Position numbers and translations under genes: made by a program. Positions 5,345 to 12,189 of a DNA stretch of 12,189 nucleotides are shown piece after piece; the stretch's first letter is position 1, and every line of letters starts with the position of its first letter. Location of the stretch: NCBI RefSeq assembly GCF_022095675.1, contig NZ_JAHYSG010000196.1:1-12189 (forward strand), given 5' to 3'. This DNA comes from Dactylosporangium sp. AC04546 (GTDB taxonomy: Bacteria > Actinomycetota > Actinomycetes > Mycobacteriales > Micromonosporaceae). Under the pieces are notes generated by a model, which saw only the letters and a list, made by a program, of their open reading frames with translations, had not been told where the DNA came from and ran no database searches.

Positions 5345-6575
5345 CCCACTCCACCATCAGCCGCTCCAGCCCGCGGCCGGTGACGCTGCGCCGGTGGCGG
5401 ACCTCCTGGTCCGGCGCGATACGCAGGCTCGGCAGCCGGCTCGACAGCACCTCGATCGAGATGCTCATCTCCAGCCGGGTGAGGGCCGCGCCGACGCAGT
5501 GGTGGATGCCGTGGCCGAACGCCATGTTCTGCCCGGCGTTCGCGCGCGACGGGTCGAAGGTCTCCGGGTCGTCGAACACCGTCTCGTCGTGGCCGGCGGA
5601 GTCCTGGCTGACGAAGACGAACGCACCGGCCGGGATCGTCGCGCCGTGCAGCTCGATGTCGCGGGCCGCGCGGCGGAAGATACCGGTCGCCGCGCCGTCG
5701 TAGCGCAGCGCCTCCTCGACGGCGCCGGGGATGCGCCGCGCATCGGCGGCGACGGCCGGCCAGTGTCCGCCGTCGAGCAGCCGGTAGATCGAGCTGCCGA
5801 CGCCGTTGGGCACGGTGTCGTTGCCGCCGAGCAGCAGGGCGCTGATCTGCTCGACCACGTCGAGGCGGTCCAGGCCCTGCGGGGTGCCGTCGACGAGGCG
5901 GCCCATGAGGCTGGCGAAGTCCTCGCGCGGCTCGTTGATGCGGGCGGTGATCAGCCGGTCGACGTAGGCGAGGTACTCCAGGAAGCTCTGCGCGAGCGTC
6001 CGGGAGATCGCCGGATCGTGCCGGGCCAGGAACAGCTGGAACCAGGCGTGCACCCAGGCGTGGACCTGCGGCTCGTCCTCGCGGGGCAGGCCGATGAAGA
6101 TGCCCATCAGCCGGGCGGGGGCGAACGTCGCGAAGTGGGCGACGAGGTCGGCCCGGCCGTCGGCGACAACCAGATCGACCGACTCGTGCATCAGCTCGCG
6201 GTACCGGTCGCCGAGCTTGGCGACCGCACGGGGCGTGAACGCCCTCGCGACCGCCCCGCGCAGCCGGGTGTGCGTCGGCGGGTCGACGTTCGCGACGAAC
6301 CGGCCCAGGAACGCCTCCTGGGAGCCGAGCATCTCGCGGACGTCGTCCTCGAGGCGGTGGGCCGCGGTGAGGATGCCGTCGGAGGAGAACCGTTCGTTGT
6401 CGGCGAGGGCGGCGCGCACGTCGTCGTAGCGCGTGAGCACCCAGGCGCCGAGGTTGTCGCTGTAGTAGAGCGGGCGCGACTGTCGCAGGCGCCGCAGGAA
6501 GGGATAGGGGTTGCTGACATGCCAGTCCGACGTGACGTCGTAGTCCTCGGCGGTGGCGGCGGCGGTCAGGGTCAT
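5331..6575 (-). CDS. Cytochrome P450
   Basis: This 414-residue soluble bacterial P450 inserts one oxygen atom from O2 into an organic substrate. All core motifs are present: the helix C H-T-R-L-R (102-106), the I-helix oxygen-activation motif G-G-N-D-T (250-254), the K-helix E288-A-L-R291, and the heme loop F-G-H-G-I-H-H-C-V-G (353-362) with the thiolate ligand C360. The usual A-N-R-D stretch before the F-D-P-S-R segment reads A-G-H-D (327-330), a tolerated variant. I place the start at the ATG at 6575, six bases after GAGGTGAGG. An in-frame GTG at 6587 lies inside that ribosome binding site and is unlikely. It heads a four-gene operon with its ferredoxin and is divergent from the second IclR gene. 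The substrate is unknown. Confidence 0.95.
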   Translation of the reverse strand: MTLTAAATAEDYDVTSDWHVSNPYPFLRRLRQSRPLYYSDNLGAWVLTRYDDVRAALADNERFSSDGILTAAHRLEDDVREMLGSQEAFLGRFVANVDPPTHTRLRGAVARAFTPRAVAKLGDRYRELMHESVDLVVADGRADLVAHFATFAPARLMGIFIGLPREDEPQVHAWVHAWFQLFLARHDPAISRTLAQSFLEYLAYVDRLITARINEPREDFASLMGRLVDGTPQGLDRLDVVEQISALLLGGNDTVPNGVGSSIYRLLDGGHWPAVAADARRIPGAVEEALRYDGAATGIFRRAARDIELHGATIPAGAFVFVSQDSAGHDETVFDDPETFDPSRANAGQNMAFGHGIHHCVGAALTRLEMSISIEVLSSRLPSLRIAPDQEVRHRRSVTGRGLERLMVEWDERD

Positions 6576-6581
6576 TGACGA

Positions 6582-6590
6582 CCTCACCTC
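6582..6590 (-). promoter_or_regulatory. Ribosome binding site that decides the P450 start
   Basis: On the minus strand this reads GAGGTGAGG, six bases before the ATG at 6575. The alternative upstream GTG start codon (6585-6587) is made of bases of this site, so it would lack its own Shine-Dalgarno sequence. Confidence 0.75.
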
Positions 6591-6604
6591 AAGAGGGCTA
6601 AGTT

Positions 6605-6631
6605 GTCTCTCCTAGAGAGACGCCGTCTCTC
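6605..6631. promoter_or_regulatory. Likely operator for IclR regulator 2, three GTCTCTC half-sites
   Basis: GTCTCTC (6605-6611), a three-base spacer CTA, and GAGAGAC (6615-6621) form a perfect 7-bp inverted repeat. A third GTCTCTC follows at 6625-6631, exactly 20 bases after the first. The cluster lies midway between the divergent P450 and IclR starts. The spacing of repeated half-sites by 20 bp is the same as in the other regulator gap, although the sequence differs, so each regulator would have its own site. I could not define a promoter pair on either strand here. Confidence 0.65.
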
Positions 6632-6663
6632 TGTTGTGCCCGGAACGGTAGGCGTCGGTTTTC

Positions 6664-7386
6664 ATGGCTGTCAAGGGAGTCCAGTCGCTGGCGACCGGCC
6701 TGCGCGTCCTCGAGCTCGTCTCGCGGCACCAGCCGGTCGGCGTGAGCGAGGTGGCCCGGCTCATCGGGCTGCACAAGAGCGTGGTGCACCGCGCCCTGAT
6801 CACGCTGGGCGAGGAGGGCTGGATCCGCCCGTTCGGCGAGCCGCCGGCCGTGCGCTGGGTGGTCACCGGCCGGGCACTGTCGGTGGGCAGCGCGTTCGCC
6901 GCCGAGGCGGCCGCCCGCGAGCAGGCCCACCAGCTGCTCCGGCAGCTCAGCGCGGAGAGCGGCGAGACGGTGCTGCTGTCGGTCCGCGACGGCGACCGGC
7001 TGCTCGTCGTTGACGCGGTCGAGAGCACCCAGCCGCTGAAGGTCACGTTCCCGGTCGGCACCAGCACGACGATCGACCTGGAGACGGCGGCGGGGGAGGC
7101 CCTCCTGGCCGGGATGGGCGACGCCGAGGTCGCCGAGCTGCTCGGCGAGGAGCCGGCGCAGGTCTGGCTCCCCCGCCGGGCCGACTACGTGCGCCGGGGC
7201 TATGCGACGCAGACCCACCCGGCGAGCCCGCTCTGGGCGGTCGCCACGCATCTGCCAGTGGCGCCGGACGGCTCGGCGGCGGTCGTGGTGATCGCCGTGC
7301 CGCAGCACCGCTGTGACCGTTCGTCACTGGAACGTTTGGGCGGACGTTTGGTCGAGCTGGCCCGGATCACGCGGCGAACTGGCTGA
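6664..7386 (+). CDS. IclR-family transcriptional regulator 2
   Basis: This 240-residue protein has normal IclR length. The winged helix-turn-helix is at about residues 5-65 (V-S-E-V-A-R-L-I-G-L-H-K-S-V-V-H-R-A, 27-44). The effector domain contains G-E-T-V-L-L-S, V-T-F-P-V-G-T, a G-E-A-L-L-A helix, G-Y-A-T-Q and the closing V-V-V-I-A-V-P-Q strand. It starts with M-A-V-K like regulator 1 and aligns with it throughout except for the repeat insert, so the two are paralogues. The ribosome binding site is weak (GGTAGG, 11 bases before the ATG). It is divergent from the P450 operon and is followed by the importer genes after an 84-base gap with its own promoter-like signals. It could control both. 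The inducer is unknown. Confidence 0.93.
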   Translation: MAVKGVQSLATGLRVLELVSRHQPVGVSEVARLIGLHKSVVHRALITLGEEGWIRPFGEPPAVRWVVTGRALSVGSAFAAEAAAREQAHQLLRQLSAESGETVLLSVRDGDRLLVVDAVESTQPLKVTFPVGTSTTIDLETAAGEALLAGMGDAEVAELLGEEPAQVWLPRRADYVRRGYATQTHPASPLWAVATHLPVAPDGSAAVVVIAVPQHRCDRSSLERLGGRLVELARITRRTG

Positions 7387-7391
7387 ACGCG

Positions 7392-7421
7392 TTGACACCG
7401 AGCAAACGCTTGGTCGATGAT
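7392..7421 (+). promoter_or_regulatory. Probable promoter of the importer operon
   Basis: TTGACA at 7392-7397 is a perfect -35 hexamer. GATGAT at 7416-7421, 18 bases on, is a moderate -10 (four of six consensus bases). An imperfect palindrome, ACCGAGC (7397-7403) with GCTTGGT (7408-7414), one mismatch, lies inside the promoter spacer where a repressor would block RNA polymerase. The importer can thus be transcribed separately from the upstream IclR gene. Confidence 0.55.
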
Positions 7422-7429
7422 ACGCCTCA

Positions 7430-7473
7430 CACCTCGCTGGCAAGCGAGGTGATCATCTTCCTCCGCCGAGGTG
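7430..7473 (+). promoter_or_regulatory. Leader hairpin with two alternative partners, one the ribosome binding site
   Basis: CACCTCGCT (7430-7438) and AGCGAGGTG (7443-7451) form a perfect 9-bp hairpin with a four-base loop. The word CGAGGTGAT occurs twice, at 7445-7453 within the hairpin and at 7467-7475, where it is the Shine-Dalgarno region of the binding-protein gene. The left arm CACCTCG (7430-7436) can therefore pair with either copy but not both. The local hairpin would leave the ribosome binding site free; the long-range pairing would mask it. The hairpin is seen in sequence; its regulatory role is inference. Confidence 0.45.
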
Positions 7474-7479
7474 ATTCCA

Positions 7480-8673
7480 ATGCGCAAAAGGCCATTGCTC
7501 GCCGCGATTCTCAGCCTTCCACTCCTGCTCGCCGGCGCATGCGGCGACTCGGGTGACGAAGGTGGGGCAACCGAACAAACGATCAAACTGGTGGGGCTCT
7601 GGGAGATCAAGGGCGAGAGCTCCCAGGCCATCAACGACTACCACGACGGGGCCGTGCTCGCGGTCGAGGACATCAACGCCGCCGGCGGCATCATGGGCCG
7701 CAAGGTGGTGCTCGACCGGGTCGCGATCGACCCGCTCAACCCGCAGAAGGCCACCTCCCAGTTCCTGGAGGCGGTCGACAAGGACCCCGACATGCTCATC
7801 GGGTTCCCCTCCGCCACCGCCCTCATCTCCGCCAAGGGCCAGATCGACCGCAGCGGCATCCCGCTCATCGCCACCGCCAGTGCCAGCACGGCGCTGCGCT
7901 TCGGCAGCGCGGGCGCCAGCGAGTGGGCCTGGTACGTGCAGCCCTACGACGAGTTCAAGAACCAGGCCGCCGTGCGATACGTCCTCGAGGACCTCAAGGC
8001 GACCAAGGTCGGCCTGATGGGCACCAACGAGGCCTACGGCACGACGAACATCAAGAGCCAGACCGCCCTGCTGCAGGCGAAGGGCCTCACGCCCTTCGCC
8101 AGCCGCACCTACGACGCGACCGCGACCGACCTGACCCAGCACGTGCTGGCCATGAAGGGCGCCGACGCGGTCATCAGCTTCACCTTCCCCAACCCGCTCG
8201 CCATCGAGATGAAGCAGTTCCTGCAGAACGGCATCGACGTGCCGGTCTTCTCCAGCAGCTCGGCGACGCTCGCCGTCAACAACAAGCTGCTCACCGGCGA
8301 GCCACTGAAGAACCTGCACGCGGTCGTCCCCTGCGACCCGGCCAGCTCCACCGACGCCAAGGTGAAGGCCTTCGGCGAGAAGTACAAGACGAAGTTCAAC
8401 GAGGTGGCCACCAGCCTGGCCGCCGGCTCCTACGACGCCGTCTGGATCGCCAAGGCCGCCATCGAGAAGGCCGGCGGTACCGATCCCGCCGCCATCAAGA
8501 AGGCGATGAGCGAGATCAACGTGACCGGCAACGTCATCTGCTCCGGCAGCTACAAGGCCGACGCCGCCCACATGATGAACCGCGACATGGCCATCGTGCA
8601 GTACGCGGCGGACGGCTCGTCCAAGGAAATCAAGCGGTACACCTTCGAAGAGCTGCCGGCCGCCACGAGCTAG
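7480..8673 (+). CDS. HAAT-type ABC importer substrate-binding lipoprotein
   Basis: This 397-residue protein is a Leu/Ile/Val-binding-type extracytoplasmic receptor (periplasmic binding protein fold type I). The signal peptide has R2-K-R, a hydrophobic core (6-18) and a lipobox-like A-G-A-C with C21 as the likely lipidated cysteine, followed by an acidic, flexible stretch. The first lobe starts with I-K-L-V-G-L-W and has A-V-E-D-I-N-A-A-G-G-I-M-G-R-K-V, diagnostic of the family. C285 and C354 could form a disulfide. I place the start at the ATG at 7480, with GAGGTG (7468-7473) six bases upstream; the GTG at 7471 lies inside that site. The ligand cannot be read; this family binds amino acids, but also aromatic acids, amides and other small organics. 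It is the first gene of a five-gene importer operon. Confidence 0.93.
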   Translation: MRKRPLLAAILSLPLLLAGACGDSGDEGGATEQTIKLVGLWEIKGESSQAINDYHDGAVLAVEDINAAGGIMGRKVVLDRVAIDPLNPQKATSQFLEAVDKDPDMLIGFPSATALISAKGQIDRSGIPLIATASASTALRFGSAGASEWAWYVQPYDEFKNQAAVRYVLEDLKATKVGLMGTNEAYGTTNIKSQTALLQAKGLTPFASRTYDATATDLTQHVLAMKGADAVISFTFPNPLAIEMKQFLQNGIDVPVFSSSSATLAVNNKLLTGEPLKNLHAVVPCDPASSTDAKVKAFGEKYKTKFNEVATSLAAGSYDAVWIAKAAIEKAGGTDPAAIKKAMSEINVTGNVICSGSYKADAAHMMNRDMAIVQYAADGSSKEIKRYTFEELPAATS

Positions 8674-8698
8674 CGGTACTGCGGGAAGGCAGGCCATT

Positions 8699-9571
8699 GT
8701 GGACAACGTCATCGCGCTGACCGCGAGCGGGATCGCCTCGGGCGCCGTCCTGGCGATCGCCGCGCTCGGTTTCCTGGTGCTGCACAACGCCACCGGCGTG
8801 GTCAACTTCGCCCACGGCGACCTCATCACGCTCGGCGCCTACCTGGGCGTGTGGGCCACCACCGACCTGGGCCTGCCGGTGCTGCCCGGCTACCTGCTGG
8901 CGCTGCTGGTGATGGCGGGCGTCGGCCTGCTCATCGAGCGGACCGCGTTCGCGCCGCTGCGCAAGAAGCCGCTCATCGTGGTGGTCATCGCGACCCTCGC
9001 GGCGGCGACCGTGATCCGCGGCCTGATCGCCGTGTGGCAGGGCTCGACCCCGAAGACCCTGCCCAGCCCGGCCGGCGACGGCGCGCTGCGGATCGCGGGC
9101 GCCTCCATCGCCCACCAGCGGCTGCTCATCGTCGCGGTCGCGGCGGTGGCGGTGGTGGCACTGCTGCTGCTGTTCGGCCGCACGTCGTTCGGTCGCCAGG
9201 TCCGGGCCCTGGCGACCGACCCCGACACCGCCCGCCTCCAGGGCGTGCGGACGAAGGCGATCGGCATGGCTGCGTTCGTCATCTCGTCGGTGCTGGCCGG
9301 GCTGGCCGGGCTGCTGGTCGCCCCGCTCGGCGCGGTCGACCTCAACCTCGGCTTCGGCCTGATGATCACGGCCTTCGCGGCGGCGGTGCTCGGCGGCTTC
9401 GGCAGCCTCACCGGCGTCGTGCTGGGAGCGCTCGCGATCGGACTCATCGAGCAGCTGGTCGGCGGGCTTCTCTTCCCGTCGTACTCCACGATGCTCGCGC
9501 CGATCGTGCTGTTCCTGGTCATCGTGTTCCGCCCACAGGGTCTCGTCAACGTCACCAGGAGCCGGCTGTGA
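8699..9571 (+). CDS. livH: HAAT ABC importer permease, LivH type
   Basis: This 290-residue integral membrane protein has several hydrophobic segments, consistent with the usual eight or so helices. The N-terminal S-G-x-x-x-G-A-V-L-A-I-A-A-L-G-F motif and V-V-N-F-A-H-G-D-L-I-T-L-G-A-Y are characteristic of LivH. A long cytoplasmic loop carries R-Q-V-R-A-L-A-T-D-P-D-T-A-R-L-Q-G-V, the coupling region that contacts the ATPases, followed by A-A-V-L-G-G-F-G-S-L-T-G. Start is GTG, with a G-rich site (GGGAAGG) about ten bases upstream. It follows the binding-protein gene by 25 bases, and its stop overlaps the next permease start as GTGA. Confidence 0.93.
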   Translation: MDNVIALTASGIASGAVLAIAALGFLVLHNATGVVNFAHGDLITLGAYLGVWATTDLGLPVLPGYLLALLVMAGVGLLIERTAFAPLRKKPLIVVVIATLAAATVIRGLIAVWQGSTPKTLPSPAGDGALRIAGASIAHQRLLIVAVAAVAVVALLLLFGRTSFGRQVRALATDPDTARLQGVRTKAIGMAAFVISSVLAGLAGLLVAPLGAVDLNLGFGLMITAFAAAVLGGFGSLTGVVLGALAIGLIEQLVGGLLFPSYSTMLAPIVLFLVIVFRPQGLVNVTRSRL

Positions 9572-10638
9572 GCACCGTGCAGATCGACCCCGAGGCGCCG
9601 GCCGTCCAGCCGGCGCCCCGGCCGCCGCTGTGGTTCCTGCGGCCGCAGCCACACGACCGCCGCCGTCACCTCCTCGCCATCGCGGCCTTCGTGGTCGTGG
9701 TGGCGCTGGCGGGGCCGGCCATCGGCGGTACCTCCAGAGCCAACCAGTTCCTGGTCAACCTCTGGATGATGTACTCCGTCGCCGCCCTCGGCTTCTACTG
9801 GATCTTCGGCCTCGCCGGCCGGTTCGCGTTCTGCCAGACGTTCATGATGGCGTTCGGCGGCTACCTGTCGGCGTGGGTGACCAGGGAGGGCTACCCGTTC
9901 ATCGCCGGCATCGGCGTGGCGATGGCGACCACCGCCGTGGCGGCCGGGATCGTCGGCACCCTCGTGCGCAAGGCGCAGCACTTCTACTTCGCCATCGCGA
10001 CGTTCGCCGTGACCCAGGTCGGCATCATCGTGTTCGCCCGGGCCGACGGCTTCACCGGACCCAACGGCCAGACCGTCGGCATCGGCGCGCCCGAGCTGTT
10101 CGGCTACGTGTTCCGCCGCGACGCCGAGGTGTTCTGGCTGTTCCTCGGTGTGCTCGCGGCGTGCCTGGTGGTCGGCGCGCTCATCGAGCGCTCGCCGATG
10201 CGCCGCGAGGCGATCTCGGCGCGCGACAACTTCACCGTCGCCCACCTGGCCGGCGTGCGCGCGAACCGGGTGCACATCGTGCTGTTCATGATCGGCTCGG
10301 CGCTCGGCGGGCTGTCCGGCGCCATGATCGGGCACTGGCAAGGCGTGATGGGCTCCGACTCGTTCGGCATCGACCTCACCATCGGGCTGTTCCTGATCCT
10401 GCTGCTGGGCGGGTCCGACTCGATGTGGGGGCCGGTGATCGGGTCGGCGGTGTTCGTCGCGCTGCCGAAGCTGCTGTCGGATATCGAGCGCTTCGGCAGC
10501 ATCGTGTACGGCGTGCTGCTGCTGGCCGTCGTGCTGGCACTGCCGAACGGGATCGCCGAGAGCTTCCGGCAGCTGCTGAAACGGGCCTCGCGGATCTCGT
10601 CGGCCTCGTCCGGAAGGAGCAGCGATGCTGCGGGCTGA
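9568..10638 (+). CDS. livM: HAAT ABC importer permease, LivM type
   Basis: This 356-residue membrane protein pairs with LivH to form the translocation channel. A proline-rich, charged cytoplasmic tail of about 30 residues precedes the first hydrophobic segment. Further hydrophobic segments follow, with the LivM-typical G-L-A-G-R-F-A-F-C-Q and F-M-M-A-F-G-G-Y near the N-terminal third, F-Y-F-A-I-A-T-F-A-V in the middle, and R-E-A-I-S-A-R-D-N-x-x-x-A-x-L-A-G-V as the coupling loop. In LivM that loop usually reads A-I-R-D-N, so S-A-R-D-N is close. L-L-L-G-G-S-D-S-M-W-G-P-V-I-G-S-A follows. The reading frame is open far upstream, but the GTG forming a GTGA overlap, with AGGAG six bases before it, is clearly the start. 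The last 14 bases overlap the ATPase gene. Confidence 0.93.
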   Translation: MSTVQIDPEAPAVQPAPRPPLWFLRPQPHDRRRHLLAIAAFVVVVALAGPAIGGTSRANQFLVNLWMMYSVAALGFYWIFGLAGRFAFCQTFMMAFGGYLSAWVTREGYPFIAGIGVAMATTAVAAGIVGTLVRKAQHFYFAIATFAVTQVGIIVFARADGFTGPNGQTVGIGAPELFGYVFRRDAEVFWLFLGVLAACLVVGALIERSPMRREAISARDNFTVAHLAGVRANRVHIVLFMIGSALGGLSGAMIGHWQGVMGSDSFGIDLTIGLFLILLLGGSDSMWGPVIGSAVFVALPKLLSDIERFGSIVYGVLLLAVVLALPNGIAESFRQLLKRASRISSASSGRSSDAAG

Positions 10639-11383
10639 GCGGATCACCGTCGACTTCGGCGGCGTGCGCGCCGTCGCGGGCGTCGACCTGGAGGTCGGCG
10701 CGAAGGAGATGCTGGGCCTGGTCGGCCCGAACGGCAGCGGCAAGACCACGCTGCTCAACGCGGTCTGCGGCGTCGTGACGGCCCGCGGCGCGCTGAGCGT
10801 CGACGGGCAGCGGGTCCGGCTGAGCCGCCCCGCCGCCACCCGCGCGGCCGGCATCGCCCGGGTCTTCCAGGCGCCGCAGATCTTCGACGAGCTGTCGTGC
10901 CTGGAGAACGTGCTGCTGTCCAGCCCCGACGGGCGCCTGGTCGGGCTGGTCGGCGCGGTGCTGGCCCGGCCCGCGATGCACCGCCGGGAGCGCCGCCGCG
11001 AGGCGGCCGCGCTGCGCGCGCTGACGACGGTCGGCCTGGCCGAGTACGCGTCCACGTCGTCGAAAACGCTCAGCTACGGACAGCGCCGGCTGCTCGAACT
11101 TGCCCGGGCGCTGGCCGCGGAGCCGAAGGTACTGCTGCTCGACGAGCCGAGCGCCGGCCTCAACGACGCCGAAACCGCGCAGCTCGCGCAGCTGCTGCGC
11201 GAGACGCGCGACGCGGGGCTCGCGGTGGTCGTCGTCGACCACAAGATCGACTTCTTGGACTCGCTGTGCGACCGCCTGGTCGTGCTGGAGCTCGGCAAGG
11301 TGATCGCGCAGGGACCGCCGGACGAGGTCTGGCGGCACCAGCAGGTCATCAACGCCTACCTGGGGGTGGCCGGCAATGCTTGA
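10625..11383 (+). CDS. livG: HAAT ABC importer ATPase, LivG type
   Basis: This 252-residue nucleotide-binding protein powers transport. It has Walker A G34-P-N-G-S-G-K-T41, Q-loop Q82 (V-F-Q-A-P-Q-I-F), signature L149-S-Y-G-Q153, Walker B L-L-L-D173-E174-P, and the switch histidine H206 (V-V-D-H-K). The L-S-Y-G-Q signature and the insert around residues 100-125 between the Q-loop and signature are typical of LivG. A GAAGGAG site lies before the ATG, inside the 3' end of the permease gene. It would form a heterodimer with the LivF-type ATPase encoded next, whose start overlaps its last eight bases. Confidence 0.94.
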   Translation: MLRAERITVDFGGVRAVAGVDLEVGAKEMLGLVGPNGSGKTTLLNAVCGVVTARGALSVDGQRVRLSRPAATRAAGIARVFQAPQIFDELSCLENVLLSSPDGRLVGLVGAVLARPAMHRRERRREAAALRALTTVGLAEYASTSSKTLSYGQRRLLELARALAAEPKVLLLDEPSAGLNDAETAQLAQLLRETRDAGLAVVVVDHKIDFLDSLCDRLVVLELGKVIAQGPPDEVWRHQQVINAYLGVAGNA

Positions 11384-12092
11384 GGTGGAAGAGCTGCACG
11401 TCCGCTACGGCACGACGCACGCGGTGCGTGGGGTGTCGCTGACCGTCGGCGCCGGCGAGGCCGTCGCGCTGCTCGGCCCGAACGGGGCCGGCAAGACCTC
11501 GACGCTGCGGGCGATCAGCCGGCTGACCGCGGCCGGTGGCGCGCTGCGGTTCGACGGCGAGGACCTCACCGGACTGGCCGCCGAGCAGGTCGCCCGCCGT
11601 GGCCTGATCCACGTGCCCGAGGGCCGGCGGGTCTTCGTCGACCTCACCGTGCACGAGAACCTGCAGCTCGGGATGACCGCGCGGCAGGGCCGGTCCGGTG
11701 GGTTCAGCCTCGACGACGTGTACGACCTGTTCCCGGCCCTGGTGCCGCTGCGCAAACGGCTCGGGTTCGCGCTGTCCGGCGGCGAGCAGCAGATGACCGC
11801 CATCGGCCGGGGGCTGGTCGCCGCGCCCCGGATGATGCTCATCGACGAGCCGTCCCTGGGCCTGGCCCCGGTCGTCGTCGAGGCTGTCGCCGAGGCGCTC
11901 GTCGCTGTGCGTTCGCGCGTCGCGCTGCTCGTCATCGAGCAGAACGTGCATGTCGCGGTGCGCGTATGCCAGCGGGCCGCGGTGCTCAACGGCGGCACGA
12001 TCGTCATGCAGGCCGCGGTCGACGAGCTGCACGACCGCGACACGCTGCTGGCCTCGTACCTCGGTCAGCGAAAGACCGGTATCGGTGTCTGA
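11376..12092 (+). CDS. livF: HAAT ABC importer ATPase, LivF type
   Basis: This 238-residue nucleotide-binding protein is the second ATPase of the importer. It has Walker A G34-P-N-G-A-G-K-T41, the LivF-typical H-V-P-E-G-R-R-V-F (79-87), signature L133-S-G-G-E137 and Walker B L-I-D157-E158-P. At the switch position it has E188-Q-N190 rather than histidine, which is normal for LivF and not a defect. Its ATG lies in the 3' end of the LivG gene, so the two are probably translationally coupled. It is the last gene of the importer operon and is followed after 30 bases by a large inverted repeat. Confidence 0.94.
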   Translation: MLEVEELHVRYGTTHAVRGVSLTVGAGEAVALLGPNGAGKTSTLRAISRLTAAGGALRFDGEDLTGLAAEQVARRGLIHVPEGRRVFVDLTVHENLQLGMTARQGRSGGFSLDDVYDLFPALVPLRKRLGFALSGGEQQMTAIGRGLVAAPRMMLIDEPSLGLAPVVVEAVAEALVAVRSRVALLVIEQNVHVAVRVCQRAAVLNGGTIVMQAAVDELHDRDTLLASYLGQRKTGIGV

Positions 12093-12122
12093 GGTGCCGG
12101 CCCGCTCGTCCGCGGTGGCGGG

Positions 12123-12189
12123 GACAGTCTCTGGCGCTGGGGCGGCGGGGGTCTCCGGCCCGCTCGCCGCCCCAGCGCCAGAGACTGTC
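12123..12189. terminator. Large perfect inverted repeat after the importer operon, probable terminator
   Basis: Bases 12123-12147 and 12165-12189 are exact reverse complements (25 bp, beginning GACAGTCTCTGGCGCTGG on the left), around a 17-base loop. The right arm ends at the last base of the window, so the repeat may be longer, and a T tract after it cannot be seen. Actinobacterial terminators often lack a T tract. The position 30 bases after the last importer stop fits termination, possibly for a converging gene as well. A mobile-element end or dispersed repeat is the main alternative. Confidence 0.65.

Noticed and set aside
8851..9567. A plus-strand extension upstream of the LivM-type permease
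   Set aside because: It is a shadow frame of the LivH gene with Arg/Pro-rich sequence. The GTGA overlap and AGGAG site mark the true start at 9568.
8890..11055. A very long minus-strand frame opposite the importer genes
   Set aside because: Its translation is low-complexity Arg/Ala/Ser-rich sequence as expected opposite GC-rich genes, while the plus strand has complete conserved transporter motifs.
1..12189. tRNA, rRNA, insertion sequence or transposase genes
   Set aside because: None were recognised on either strand; all long plausible coding stretches belong to metabolic, regulatory or transport families.

Overview
The window is very GC-rich and has GTG starts, tightly overlapping genes and an F420-type (LLM class) oxidoreductase, so it is almost certainly from an actinomycete. 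An intergenic inverted repeat at 205-264 (arm core GATCGCGAAGAG) resembles dispersed repeats I associate with Micromonosporaceae, but the family assignment is inference only.

Layout. Positions 1-373 hold no convincing gene: a tandem array of a 10-bp all-G/C unit (1-137), then nested inverted repeats (145-302). A lone flavin-binding PPOX-family gene (374-847, +) follows. Next come two similarly built divergent units. Unit 1 is a leftward operon (carboxymuconolactone decarboxylase/AhpD-like protein, zinc alcohol dehydrogenase, SnoaL/NTF2-like protein; 2991 down to 855) divergent from an IclR-family regulator (3072-3914, +). Unit 2 is a leftward operon (cytochrome P450, small CxxYxxC ferredoxin, LLM oxidoreductase, second SnoaL-like protein; 6575 down to 3899) divergent from a second IclR regulator (6664-7386, +). 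Directly after it is a complete branched-chain-amino-acid-type (HAAT) ABC importer: lipoprotein binding protein, two permeases and two ATPases (7480-12092). The window ends in a perfect 25-bp-arm inverted repeat (12123-12189), probably a terminator.

How the genes may work together (inference): the importer would bring in a small organic substrate. The P450 with its ferredoxin would hydroxylate it. The alcohol dehydrogenase and F420-dependent oxidoreductase would handle redox steps, and the two SnoaL-like proteins and the AhpD-like protein would assist or detoxify. The two IclR proteins would each sense an inducer and control the operon next to them from palindromic sites in the divergent intergenic regions. 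The substrate cannot be read from sequence. No ferredoxin reductase, CoA ligase or ring-cleavage enzyme is present, so any pathway is incomplete here.

The most unusual points are an in-frame 8 x 18-bp minisatellite that puts a His-containing hexapeptide repeat into the effector domain of the first IclR protein, the 10-bp all-G/C array, and a leader upstream of the binding-protein gene in which one anti-Shine-Dalgarno arm could pair with either of two identical partners, one being the ribosome binding site.
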